Shown: positions 11,144 through 29,589, counted from the first letter of the stretch. The stretch is DNA of 64,000 nt from Ananas comosus (GCF_001540865.1 NW_017893403.1:22267-86266); one strand, 5' to 3'. Notes: generated by a model not told the origin, from the letters alone. Program-made: numbers and translations.

Positions 11144-12275
11144 ATAATAGTTTCTAATGTTCATTTGATAATAATAGTTTCTAATACGACGTTAGAGGAA
11201 AAGAATATTGCAGTATATTTTTCTATTTTTTAGTAGGACTGTACCACTAATTACTTATATATGATGATAAATATAAAATTTATTTTTTTAAAAAAATTTT
11301 TATCAGGCAATTTTTCTATAATTCCAAACGCTGTGTAATTTTAAGTGTAAACATTATAATTAGTTATCATAAGTGTTATTATATTTCTTTTCTCTTTTTT
11401 AGTTTACAAGAGCAAATTTAATTTTCTTTACTCTTCACTTTTCATAAAAACTAGCTAAGGGCCCGCGCGATGTGGCGGAGAAGTTTTATTACAGTAAATT
11501 ATTGTACACTAGGAATATGACATCAAAAACAAACAAAAGGGTCAAAGAAAACTCAAGAAGATCGGCAAGATGTATCCACAACAGAAGCTAGCAATTAATG
11601 AACATAAATATTAAAAACATTGTTCTGTAGTAGCTTATGCTTTCAAAGACAAAGCATTGTTTCACATGATATTAAAGTAAGAGGTCCTAAGTTTAAATTC
11701 TATTAGACCCCTAATCTCATTATTAGGCCTCGTCTGCACGTCAGAATAAGTTATTGGACGACAAGCTATCCGATACGAAAATTTTCTTAATTCATTGGCA
11801 GATAGGAGTTAGATTTTTGCTCCTTAAAAGGCCTCGGCATCCGTGATTTGGAAGGGTAGCATATCTTACTTACTTACAAGGTGATTTATCTCATTCCGAA
11901 TATGCAATTCCATTTTAAACATTCGACCACACTCCTAGCTTCCAATCACGCAAAAAGATTTCTCGTAGGTCCTGTTTGGACGCATGAATATCTCGTCCGG
12001 TATATATTCTTTTAATTAACTTAAAACAGTGTGCGTTTAGTAGATAAGGGAGTGCGATCAAATATTTAGAATTGAATTTCATATTCGGTAGTCAAGTAAA
12101 TTTTGTTCTTTATAATAAGATAAATCATCTTGCAGGTAAAATATTATCCTAGTACTAAATAATGGATAACGAAATCTTTGAAGAAACAAAAAATCAAACA
12201 TCTTCTTAGCATCAGTTACGAGAGAATCAAATCAAATGATCTTTGGAAATCAAGAAAGGATGACAGAAAGAGCAC

Positions 12276-12392
12276 CTTCTCACGGTCGACAGGCTCGACG
12301 CGAGGGCGGGCAGGCGGGGGAGGCCCCCTGGCCTGAACAGAAGGCATCATGGGCCTTCCCGCCCTATTCTGCACTTTCGGAGCCCCGGCCAT
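12276..12392 (-). CDS. SAP18: SAP18 alternative first exon, tandem copy 3 (most distal)
   Basis: Same 39-codon exon as at 10557-10673, with the same Lys6 and double Met. It has an intact ATG and GT donor and ends in phase 0. Use of this exon would need splicing across more than 5 kb to exon 2, or about 8 kb to exon 3. I see no disabling change in it. Confidence 0.72.
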
Positions 12393-12694
12393 TCTGCAAT
12401 CCCTCTGCCAATCACAAAAGAAAAAAAAAAAATTAAAAGAAAAAAGTGATGGTAATTGTTGCCCTCCTACTATGAAAAACAGAAAGTAGTGTTACCGAGT
12501 ATGAGGCGGCTCGGCGGAGAAAGAGAGCTTTCTGCTCTCCCCCGCTTCCATCCTGAGTCCTCATGTTTCTGCTAATCTCGGGTTGGGTCGGTAGCGGGTT
12601 AACAGATCGAGAAACCCGTTAATAGGAATTTGAGTTAGTAAGGGCATTTTTGCGTTTTTTTAGTAATTTAGAATTGAGGTCCATTTCGTACTAA

Positions 12695-12862
12695 TTTTTT
12701 TTTTTTTTTTTTTTTTTTTTAAGAGATAGGTAGCACGCTATCCGTTTCGTTTATTTTATTTAGAAATAAACTTAACTGAAAATGTGAATCAACTTGGATT
12801 CGAACTTGGGTCTCGGGTACCAACCACCGAGCTTTTGCCACTTGTTCTAGGGACGGTCGGTC
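12695..12862 (-). mobile_element. SINE, copy in unit 3
   Basis: Carried along with the tandem unit; practically identical to the unit 2 copy. Tail-length differences between the three copies are expected for homopolymer slippage. Confidence 0.68.
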
Positions 12863-13171
12863 ATAATAGTTTCTAATGTTCATTTGATAATAATAGTTTC
12901 TAATACGACGTTAGAGGAAAAGAATATTGCAGTATATTTTTCTATTTTTTAGTAGGACTGTACCTACTAATTACTTATATATGATGATAAATATAAATTT
13001 TATTTTTTAAAAAAATTTTTTATCAGGCAATTTTTCTATAATTCCAAACGCTGTGTAATTTTAAGTGTAAACATTATAATTAGTTATCATAAGTGTTATT
13101 ATATTTCTTTTCTCTTTTTTAGTTTACAAGAGCAAATTTAATTTTCTTTACTCTTCACTTTTCATAAAAAC

Positions 13172-13800
13172 TAGCTAAGGGCCCGCGCGATGTGGCAGAG
13201 AAGTCTTATTACAGTAAATTATTGTAATTAAATAATTTAATTGTAAAAAAAAAAATTAAGGACCAAAATAAAAAATAGTAAAAAGGTTGGGACCAATCTG
13301 CGATTAATTTCTAGAAAAAATTACATATGGGCCCCACAACCCCTAAAATAAAGAGAGACTTTCTTTAGGATTCTGTTTATAAAGATAAAGATAATAATAA
13401 TAGTAGTAATAATAAAATAATAATAATAATAAATATAAAGAAAAAATTCAAATTTAAAATTTGGAATTCAATTCTAAAATTTTTTTTAACAGTACCATTT
13501 TATTGCGATGAAATCAAGAGATTTAAAATTTTGATTGAAAAAAAAAGATTAAGGACCAAAATCAAAAACCCCACGACCCTCCAAAATAAGTGGATGATAT
13601 GTTAATGTCGCTAATTTTAAAACCTCTTTTAGAAGTGTCATTTGAAAATTTGATTGCCAAAAAAAATATTAGGAACCAAAATGAAAATAGGGGAAAGCTT
13701 GAGAACCAATGTGTAATTAATCCTAAAAATTTGTAGGTATGTAGGCCCTATCCTCCCCAAAATAAGAGGAGGGCTTCAAACCAGTTAAGCACAACCAAAT
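13172..13800 (-). mobile_element. Helitron-like element with internal degenerate repeats
   Basis: On plus the left end reads ACTAGCTAAGGGCCCGCGCG. The reverse complement is a GC-rich short hairpin followed by CTAG, which is how plant Helitron 3' ends look. To the right are degenerate direct repeats built on GGACCAAAAT...GGGCCCCACAACCC...AAAATAAG at about 13260-13340, 13550-13590 and 13670-13770. The same module follows a similar terminus at 52537. No Rep/helicase ORF is seen, so it would be non-autonomous. The right (5') end is not defined. Confidence 0.5.
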
Positions 13801-13945
13801 GGGAAAAAATAAAAATAAAAACTTGAGCTAAGTGAGCTGGATTTGGTTCTTCACCTTTAGCTCAGTTATCTGTTCAGATTGGTAAAAGAAGCAGAATGTT
13901 CAAAAATCAAAATAAAACAGCAATCTAAACGAAAAAGAAAAAGAT

Positions 13946-14245
13946 TTATGTAGGTACATCTTTGACATTATCAAGCTCGTGTTGCTTAATTGAAGTTCCT
14001 CTCGATTCAAAAATATCAAACAATTTAAAACGTTCTTCCTGAAATGCCTGTAATGCCATAAAAAAATTTCACAAAATTATAATAATGGGAGATTCCTTAT
14101 CTTTCTAAAATACCTGCATACTCGACAGATTATACAGTGTAATTTGAGTTCTCAGCTACGGAAGAATAAAGTTTAAAAGCTTACATTCATCAGTAATTTA
14201 TAAAACAAACAAAGATCCCAATACTCTTTCAGAGATGAACATGTC
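13946..14245 (-). CDS. Unidentified gene, last three exon-like blocks
   Basis: Three minus-strand blocks are joined by clean splice sites in one frame. They are about 14185-14245 (GAMGTCSSLKEYWDLCLFYK then LLMN; acceptor TTCTGGCAG, donor AAT|GTAAGC), 14114-14155 (LRTQITLYNLSSMQ, 42 nt) and 13946-14047 (AFQEERFKLFDIFESRGTSI then KQHELDNVKDVPT, stop). The last two are phase 0, and the reading is protein-like with no low complexity. I do not recognise the family. Upstream exons are not identified; a block near 14335-14400 (CALEWESMAILSRGRDAMAI) has a good acceptor but reaches a stop with no donor. It could be the degraded end of a gene whose 5' part was displaced. Confidence 0.4.
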
Positions 14246-14937
14246 CCCATCGCGCCTGCCAGAAGAACATCCTCGCCGAAATATGCAGAAGTTCAAAAAA
14301 GAAAAAGAAAAAAAATTAAAGCTGTGTTTATTGAATAGCCATCGCGTCTCTTCCCCGTGATAAAATCGCCATGCTTTCCCATTCCAGAGCACAAACCACA
14401 TCCTGTAAGAGAATTTGGGTGTTAAACACGTACAAATATACATCATACAATGAGTGACCAAAGGTTCCTCCCCTACTTTTAAAGATATTATGAAGAATTA
14501 ACAGTTCAATCTTTTGACTCGTAACTTACAGAAGGATTTTGAGGTCGCCTTCATTTTCAATGATATGTTTCAATACAAGCAGGAAGAGAAGAATCAAATC
14601 TTTCGATGGTCACGCTTATAGCTTGTCATTAAAATGATATTTGCCATAAACTGATATTTGTCCGATCTGAATATGGTCCAGTTATGAAGATGAAGCTTGC
14701 CATACAATGTTTGGGAGTCGAGCAACCACTAACTTGCCATTTCACGTTGCTCCTCCCCGGCTTGGTTCAGCTTGATAAATACTGTACGATCATTAGAAGT
14801 TTAGCATGCGAGGGTGCTTGTGAACTTATATGATTTTCATGCTTTAGCAGATTAGGCAATCAACCTTTGCACAATTTTCTCCTTTTATGTAAAAGCTGAA
14901 TTTTTACCATAGCTGTTTGTTGCCTTTATTTTGGTAG

Positions 14938-15317
14938 TTGCTGCAGCCTCAGATGGTGTGAAGGCGTGGGAGATGCTGAAGGAAAAATCTTACTCTATAG
15001 ACCTTGTTTTGACTGAAGTAGATCTTCCCTTGATGTCCGGATTTGGTTTACTTTCGATGATAAGGGAATATGAGACCTGCAAAAATATTCCCGTTATAAG
15101 TATGACTCAAAAGTGTATCTTCTATTTTTCCGAGTATTATGTATCCATGTGAATAATACTAATGTTCTTATTTGTGGATTATGCAGTGATGTCTTCACAT
15201 GATTCTGTTAGCATGGTTTTCAAATGCATGCTGAAAGGTGCGTCAGACTTTCTGGTTAAGCCAATTCGGAAGAATGAACTGAGGAACTTGTGGTAGCATG
15301 TTTGGAGAAGACAAATC
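14938..15317 (+). pseudogene. Pseudo-response regulator (PRR5/PRR9 clade) receiver-domain relic
   Basis: Two exons encode the second half of a pseudo-receiver domain. The first, 14938-15099, includes [20 protein letters not shown] and [18 protein letters not shown]. The second, 15187-15317, includes [20 protein letters not shown] and [10 protein letters not shown]. The intron keeps GT and AG, and the donor after the second exon is intact (ATC|GTAAG). Codon 15294-15296 is TAG where the family has Gln in LWQHVWRR, consistent with CAG to TAG. PRRs are circadian-clock repressors; wording such as LTEVDLP fits PRR5/9 better than PRR7 or TOC1. The preceding receiver exon, middle region and CCT domain are absent. 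Retained introns argue for a gene relic or captured fragment rather than a retrocopy. Confidence 0.85.
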
Positions 15318-16337
15318 GTAAGACCCAGTTGATATGTATAGGCAAGTAATTAGGCAATTGTTATACTAACTCTCTGTCAAAGGAGATCAGTAAAAACAAA
15401 ATATAAAATTAAATGGGAGGGGAAAGAAGAAACACATTCTATAAAAAAAAACATGAATTGGGAGTTAGGACCCAACACTCAACACCCAAAATCTCACTTT
15501 GAAAATAGCAACTCAAATGTACTAACAGCAAAACATAAGAAAGGAAATCACAGTGAATAAAGTAGGCACCACACATTAATGTATCAGAACCAGCAGTGGT
15601 AAGTAGAGAAATCGTACTAAATAGAGTAGGAAGCAAAGGAGCACAATGGAAAGAAGGAGCTGAGCAGACCAAAATTCCCGAGAGGTTCGCTGCGGCAACC
15701 TGGCAAACACAGGAAAAGAGAATATCAGTAGAAATTCAAAACACAATCGGTTGGAACCACCACAAAAATAAGTTGGAGAAAGTAGACCTTTAGGATTAAG
15801 GGATGCCGGATGCTCTTAACAACATGCAGGGGAAAATGTCACGCCCCAAGCCCGCCTATTTGGTCGATTCGGGCACGTCAACAGATGCCGAATGGACAGC
15901 ACCTCCCCTGACCGCCCAAGGCTCAACAAGATAACAACATGTATATAATTTGCACAAGCGAAAACATAAACATGCATGGCTTGCACGAGGACAAGCAATA
16001 GCCAAAAGTGAAAGTTCTATACTAAATTGCTACGATTATGTGATACTGACAAAGAATGAATTCAAAGATGGGTCAAAATTTGAGGGCCTAAATTTAAAAT
16101 GGCCATAGTACAATCCAAGTTCAAATATAGATCAATCCATGTCAAAATAAAACAATAGCATTAACGCCATTTAAACAGGTTTTGAACTTGGATGTGAGGC
16201 TTTCCATTTCATTTTTACTTCTGCTAAGATTCACAAAACAAAACAAAACAAAACAAAAATAAAAAGGTTGAATTAATTATATGTTGAGAAATTTCTACTG
16301 TGTGGTACATTTTGAATCGAAATTTGTTACAACAGTA
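15318..16337. other. Intergenic region with LTR-like fragment
   Basis: No gene is recognised. At 15837 a sequence starting TGTCACGCCCCAAGCCCGCC resembles the 5' end of a plant gypsy LTR. It fades by about 16020 with no matching 3' end or PBS, so I regard it as a fragment. Short ORFs at 15439-15998 have no domains. Confidence 0.4.
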
Positions 16338-17086
16338 TGTAACGACCTGAAGTATAATAGTAGTAGTTAGCTGTAGAAGTTTAGTAAAGGTAGCAGCTTT
16401 ACTAGCTAGAAGGAAAATAAATGGCAGCAACAGGTTGGAGGGGGAGCGAGCCGGCAGGGTGAACCAGCAGCAGGGGCGTCAGGCGGAACTCCGGCGGGCG
16501 ACGGTGCTAGGGCATCCATGGCGCTCAGAGGAGGAGAAGAGAGATTGAGGAGATCCGACCGAATCTAAGCAGTTGGGAGAAGAAGGAGGCGCTACGGGTC
16601 GGATGTCCGAATCTGTGGAGCGGGCGCAAAAGGCGAGCCCACTACCCGCAGTTGGCGGAGCGGACAGAGAGGCGACGCGCGATCCACCAACCGACCCGCT
16701 AGCAGCAGTTTGGACAGGTGAAGCCCACCAGAGGCCCACACGCCTGATGAATTCAACCCATTAGGCCCGCGTTCCCAATTGACAATTGCTGTAAAGCCCT
16801 CGAAGAGTTGATTCATTACATTTCAGTACAAATTGTATAGGGTATATATAGGTAACAGGATGTAATTGCAAGAAGTAATGGAAATGAATTAGCTTGTCTT
16901 CTTCCCCAATTATCCTCTTCTTCTCCAGTCCTTTCTCTTCTCCTTCCCCAAAACCCTCCTCTAATTCTTCTAAAACCCTACTCTCTTCCTCCCAATCTCA
17001 CTCCCTATCTCTCTCTGATTCTCTACCTCTCCTTTTCCTTCACAAACTCACCTCCCAATCATCCCCAAATCATCCGGTACATAACA
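16338..17086 (+). repeat. 5' long terminal repeat of gypsy-like element
   Basis: It starts TGTAACGACCTGAAG and ends CGGTACATAACA, giving the standard TG...CA termini over 749 bp. It is followed after ATT by a primer binding site. A TATA-like box (TATATATA) lies at 16843-16850. No second LTR is found downstream in the window. Confidence 0.75.
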
Positions 17087-17088
17087 AT

Positions 17089-17100
17089 TGGTATCAGAGC
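17089..17100 (+). other. Primer binding site (initiator tRNA-Met type)
   Basis: TGGTATCAGAGC, three bases after the LTR, matches the complement of the 3' end of plant initiator tRNA-Met. This fixes the orientation of the element as plus and marks where minus-strand DNA synthesis would start. Confidence 0.85.
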
Positions 17101-17715
17101 AGTTTCGATCCCAGGGAAGGGATGAAACTGATACTTGCATCATGGTGGGATATCACAAGAATGGAGTAGTAATGGATCTCGAGTAGTACCTGGAGCAAGA
17201 ACTCAAGTGGTAGCATCAGATCTAATTGGAAGAATCAGTAGCGACTGGAGACATTGCCACTACGGTAACAAAGTGGTATCAGATTGCAACTAGTTGAGAG
17301 GCGATTTGATTTTATAAAGCTATGAACATCAGGTATTGTAGAAATCTTTGCATCCTTTTGAATCATTGATTGCATGCATGCAAGAATTGGTTGATAAGGG
17401 ATCAAACCTGATAAACATCACAAGAATCTTTATCATTGCTACTTGAATCAAATTGATAGAGGGGTCATAGAAGCAACAGGTTCTTGGTAGTATCATAGTT
17501 AAAATTGGGCCAGTGAAGGGGAATTTCATCAAACACCTTGCAGGCATCAGGTAATCAAGTTTTGCTCCCCAATTTTAATTCCAGAGTTGAGATACAATTG
17601 GTTAAATTGCTGCAAATGGAAATATATTGAAGGATTAGTTCTCTTGATTGGAACAGTCATCAGATCTCAAAGAGCATTATAGGCACCACGATAGTTCATT
17701 GGAGCCAATAGAAAA

Positions 17716-19462
17716 ATGGCTAATGGAACAAGGTTGCAGCAACAAACCACTAGCTATAACAAAAGCTTTGAAGAAGCATTACAAAGTGCTCGGGATGTTA
17801 ATCAAAAGTTAGATGTCTTAATTGAAGCACTACAAAAGGAAGAGGCAAGGAGGCACGAAATCATGATGCAGGAGAATGCCCGCAGACATGAACAACTCCT
17901 AGAGTTGATTAGGAGCCGATTCGTGCGTGCTAGAGAAAAAGAGATAACAATGCAGGGTCCAAAAGAAGAGAAAGAGCTAATACCCATACCCATTCCCATT
18001 CCTCTAGAGAAAAGAGTTAGTTCACTAACTAATTCCGTAATCGACCAACCAGCTGCAGTGAAGGAAGTAGAGCAAAAGCACCTTGGAATTCTACAGATGG
18101 AGGACAGTAATGGGCATGATGTAAGGCTGAGTGATAGTGCCAGCAGACCTGAGGGATTGCTGAGGTTGCATGCAACTCAACCACCTCCTACCAAGCCAAT
18201 TCCAAGTGTCGAAACACGCAACATAGAGCATTCAAGTTCAGATAGAAGCCAACTTAGAGATAACATCATTCCATCTCCTATCCGAGCAAACAATGGTGAA
18301 GAACCTCCGCTAGGAACTCATAAGCTGCAAGAAAGTGAAGAAGAACCAAACCCACAATGGCCTGCTACAAGTAAGCGAACAACGATGCATGGGAGATGCT
18401 ATGGATACGGAGAGGAGTATATTACGGGAAAGCAATGCAAGGATAGCTCCCTGCGTATGTTACCAGCATATGAAAAAGGGGAAATGGGTGCTGAATCTAA
18501 AACAGTAAAAGAAAAAAGATGTGAGCTACAACAAGTAGAAGAAGGAAAGGTCTATGAGGCTATAAGTATCATGGAGTCAGATAACCAAGCCCCATTACAT
18601 TTGAATGATGATAGAAACCTACATAGCCTCATTGACTTCAGGATTGCAAAAGCTACCAGAGTTGAGTTTAATGCTGTTGCACCCTTGATAGTGATAGCAG
18701 ACCCTGCGAACAAGGTGCTGGGCAAAGATTCTTGCCCTCAGTTTGCAAGGAAGAAGCCAGGTTACGAATTCTTGGCTGATTCAAGAGAATTGAGGCTCAA
18801 AAGCTCTGGCATAGTGCTTGGAATCGATTGGATGAAGGAATATAGGCAAGTGCCTTTTGATCCAGGACCTAACACGGTGACACTTCACAGCATTGAAGGA
18901 GAAGCCTCTCACAAGTCTATCATGACAAGTAGGTTACAAAAGGTAATCCATCGGAAAACACAAGGTATGCTGGGTCAATCTGCAATGATTAGAATTGAAG
19001 AAATGGCGAAGGCGATTACTACAGAAGATTGCAAGAGAGTTAATAGCCTAGGCTTAACTAGTATTGTTGAAGGGCTCACTAAGCGCATACAAAAAAGGCC
19101 AATGGAAGTATATCAAGAGAGAATTGAGGACTCAAGGATCCAAATGCTGCTTCGAAACTCTAGCCTGGAAGAAGCTTGCATTGCGTACAGCTGGGTGAAA
19201 GGATATAAGGAACTAGAAGTCATGCTTGTAATGCCTCACCCTTGTACCTTATCATTGGCCTACGAACAAGCCAAGCTGAAGGAGTCTTATGGAGAATGGG
19301 TTGTTGCACTTCACACTTCGGGAATATGGCCAAATTATCAGAGAAATGATCAATTCTTTTACTGGCCAGGACAGGGAAGGAATAAACAACAGTTAGTGCA
19401 AGGTTGTGTCAGTTGCTTAAGAATTGAGGCGGCAAATAGGCCCGAACAGAACTTGAAAAAAG

Positions 19463-19494
<32 letters not shown>

Positions 19495-19524
19495 GGAGAT
19501 CTGTACGGCTTCCTCCTGTGCTAA
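17716..19524 (+). CDS. Polyprotein-like ORF of a gypsy-type retroelement lacking reverse transcriptase
   Basis: A single open frame of 602 codons. Residues 10-75 are a charged, probably coiled-coil segment (LIEALQKEEARRHEIMMQEN). Around 227-240 CYGYGEEYITGKQC resembles a degraded gag zinc knuckle. Around 305-385 LIDFRIAKATRVEF and VLGIDWMKEY resemble a decayed aspartic protease region. Around 530-568 LHTSGIWPNY, FFYWPGQG and CVSC match the integrase HHCC finger with its second His missing. No reverse transcriptase or RNase H motif (such as YxDD) is visible between protease and integrase, so the ORF looks like an internally deleted pol that has stayed open. It ends in a Lys-rich tail encoded by an A-rich tract (19457-19496) next to the helicase 3' end. 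Confidence 0.75.
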
Positions 19525-19550
19525 AAATGTGCATAAAATGGAGCTAGCTC

Positions 19551-27154
<7,604 letters not shown>

Positions 27155-27652
27155 CTACAGGAGAAATAAAATGACAATTGTAGTTATTTTGCACACATAG
27201 TAAAGAGCAAGCAATCAGATGGTTGTTCACAAGCTTAACAGAAGACAAAAGTTAAAAAGAAGAAGAAGAAGAAGTATGCAAGTTATTCAATAAACAAATA
27301 TTAGAAGTGAACAAAATCTGAACAAAAATCTGAACAAATATTTTTGTACCTATTCTCAGCAATATACTAGAATGTCACATAATACCATAATAGCAACTAT
27401 GCATTTGAATGCTCCAGAGACTGCAAATTATGAACTTTAAAAACTGAAGAAAGAATACCAGCAAACTTTATGATGATAAACTTAAACTTTGAATACTCAA
27501 CAGAGCCCCAATGACCCATTATAGAGCATGAGGCTAAGTAGAGTATTTGTGCCCATGTAACAAAGCTGATTAAATTAATTCCTAAGAACATAATATTAGT
27601 AACAAGTGAATTTCAATGACCAATGAGATATAGAGGAGGTTTTCATGCCTAA

Positions 27653-27685
27653 CTTTGTAAAAACTCGAAGCAAGAGAGGGCAAGT
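27653..27685 (-). pseudogene. SAP18 exon 2 copy with broken donor
   Basis: It encodes TCPLLLRVFTK. Its acceptor is intact (TTTGCAG before ACTTGC), unlike the copy at 7023-7055. Its donor reads AAAG|TTAGG where copy A has AAAG|GTAGG, so GT has become TT. A GT shifted by one base (AAA|GTTAGG) exists, but using it would change the frame. In this location no SAP18 exon 3 follows. Confidence 0.85.
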
Positions 27686-29439
27686 CTGCAAATTCAAAAT
27701 TAAAAAGAAAGATTAGCTAAATATTTGATGATGCACTTGAAAAGGAGAACGAAGGAAAAGATGAAGCATGCCCTAACATCAACATATGTTAATTAAACTA
27801 ACATAAACACAAAGTAAGCAAAAATTTATTATCAAGAACTTCAAATTTAGTAAGTTCAATTAGGCCGTCGTCATACTGTAAAATCTTCTTTAGTCACAAG
27901 CATCATCGCTATTTAGCTATAGTACGTTGTGCGCATCCTTTAACATCATATTTCCAAAAAAAGAAAAATCCCAATGCATTGTTAAGTTTCAGCCATGCAT
28001 GCTGTGCTCAGTCACATAGACACTTGCGAAATTAACACTTTGGGTTCTTAAAAATTACTTTGCCTCAAGGAAAAAGAAATCATTTAATCTTCTCGGTATC
28101 ATCAAATTTTTTTTTTTTGATAATCCATTCCATAGAATTTAGGTTAAAATGTACGGAGACCCCCTTAACCATAGGCCATCTCAACTTTAATTTTTTTTTA
28201 TAGAGACCCCCCTAACTTTTGATTTCTTCAAACTGAATTAATCTATTTACTTTAGTTGGAATTATTTTAACAAATTTATAGTTATATTAGCTATCAATCA
28301 TTAAACATTTCAATTTCAATTGCTAAAAAATAATTAAAATTGTTAAATTTAATGAAATCATCAATGAATTTGATGAAACCCCAAATTATTTGATAGTCAC
28401 TTAATTCAAAATAATTGAAACCTAATGGGGTCTCAATCAAGAAGTTTAAAGTTGAAGGGGCAGTTTCAAAATGGCCTAAAGTTGAGGGAGTATCCATACA
28501 TTTTTACCTGCAATCTATTAACGGAAAACAACACCTTTTGATTTAACAAATTTTTTTTCTATAATCCTTCACATAAAGGAGGAGATGCACATAAAGGATA
28601 AAACATGCATTGCTAATAGTTCAATGTAATAAATTTTGCCCACATACTTACAACTCAAGTTTGTACACTAGGAATATGACATTGATACCGAACAAAAGGG
28701 TCAAAGAAAACTCAAGAAGATCGGCAAACTGTTTGCACAACAGAAGCCAGCAACTGATGAATATAAATATTAAAAACATTGTTCTGTAGTAGCTTATGCT
28801 TTCAAAGACAAACGATTGTTTCTCATGATATCAAAGCAAGAGATCCTGAGTTTAAATTCTACTAGACCCCTAATCTCATTATTAGGCCTCGTCTGTACGT
28901 CGGAATAAGTTATTGGATGACAAGCTATCCGATACGAAAGTTTTCTTAATTCATTGGAAGATACGAGTTAGATTTTCGCTCCTTAAAAGGCCTCGGCATC
29001 CGTGATTTGGAAGGGTAGCATATCTTACTTACTTACAAGGTGATTTATCTCATTCCGAATATGCAATTCCATTTTAAACATTCGACCACACTCCTAGCTT
29101 CCAATCACGCAAAAAGATTTCTCGTAGGTCCAACTGTTTGGACGCATGAATATCTCGTCCGGTATATATTCTTTTAATTAACTTAAAACAGTGTACGTTT
29201 AGTAGATAAGGGAGTGCGATCAAATATTTAGAATTGAATATCATATTCGGTAATCAAGTCAATTTTGTTCTTTATAATAAGATAAATCATCTTGCAGGTA
29301 AAATATTATCCTAGTACTAAATAATGGATAACGAAATCTTTGAAGAAACAAAAAAATCAAACATCTTCTTAGCATCAGTTACGAGAGAATCAAATCAAAT
29401 GATCTTTGGAAATCAAAGAAAGGATGACAGAAAGAGCAC

Positions 29440-29556
29440 CTTCTCACGGTCGACAGGCTCGACGCGAGGGCGGGCAGGCGGAGGAGGCCCCCTGGCCTGA
29501 ACAGAAGGCATCATGGGCCTTCCCGCCCTATTCTGCACTTCCGGAGCCCGGGCCAT
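29440..29556 (-). CDS. SAP18-type first exon upstream of the helicase (possible chimeric first exon)
   Basis: 39 codons, MARAPEVQNRAGRPMMPSVQ to RVEPVDREK, with intact ATG and the same GT donor (AAG|GTGCTC) as the SAP18 first exons. It ends in phase 0, and the next functional-looking acceptor on this strand that leads into coding sequence is that of the helicase exon at 27154, also phase 0. Splicing between them (intron of 2285 nt) would give an in-frame SAP18-helicase fusion of about 920 residues. Gly3 is changed to Arg. Whether it is transcribed cannot be judged from sequence. Confidence 0.55.
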
Positions 29557-29589
29557 TCTGCAATCCCTCTGCCGATCACCAAGACCGGT

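Larger units (their letters stand above)
9788..11506. repeat. Tandem array unit 2
   Basis: A 1719-bp direct repeat of unit 1 and almost identical to unit 3; for example, both carry CATCAAAAACAAACAAAAGG near the start and lack the extra GC-rich bases of unit 1. It contains a complete SAP18-type first exon (minus, 10557-10673) with ATG and GT donor, the promoter-like sequence, the SINE and the Helitron-type end. Units 2 and 3 are evidently the most recent duplication. Confidence 0.93.
11507..13226. repeat. Tandem array unit 3
   Basis: A 1720-bp direct repeat, nearly identical to unit 2. At its right end the shared sequence AAATTATTGTA continues into unique sequence (ATTAAATAATTTAATTG) instead of restarting, so this is the original right flank. 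The matching left flank is just before 8039. All three boundaries share the pentamer TTGTA. Confidence 0.93.
27340..29579. repeat. Segmental duplication, copy B (SAP18 5' region)
   Basis: A dispersed copy of 6711-8944, in the same orientation, inserted directly upstream of the first helicase exon. It carries SAP18 intron 1 with the MITE (28141-28507), the exon 2 sequence and exon 1, but nothing of SAP18 beyond exon 2. On the far side it joins a GC-rich block instead of the native SAP18 5'UTR. It shares the start of the array unit (CACTAGGAATATGACATTGA at 28667) and resembles unit 1 more than units 2/3 there. Confidence 0.92.

Noticed and set aside
8768..12436. Plus-strand ORFs of 61-77 codons beginning MIFGNQERMTERAPSHG, repeated at 8768, 10517 and 12236 (a related one at 29406)
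   Set aside because: They are antisense to the SAP18 first exons; the minus strand gives the family-matching reading with start codon and donor, so the plus frames are shadows.
15596..15793. 65-codon ORF after the PRR relic as its continuation
   Set aside because: It shows no PRR middle-region or CCT motif and is not joined by a recognisable acceptor.
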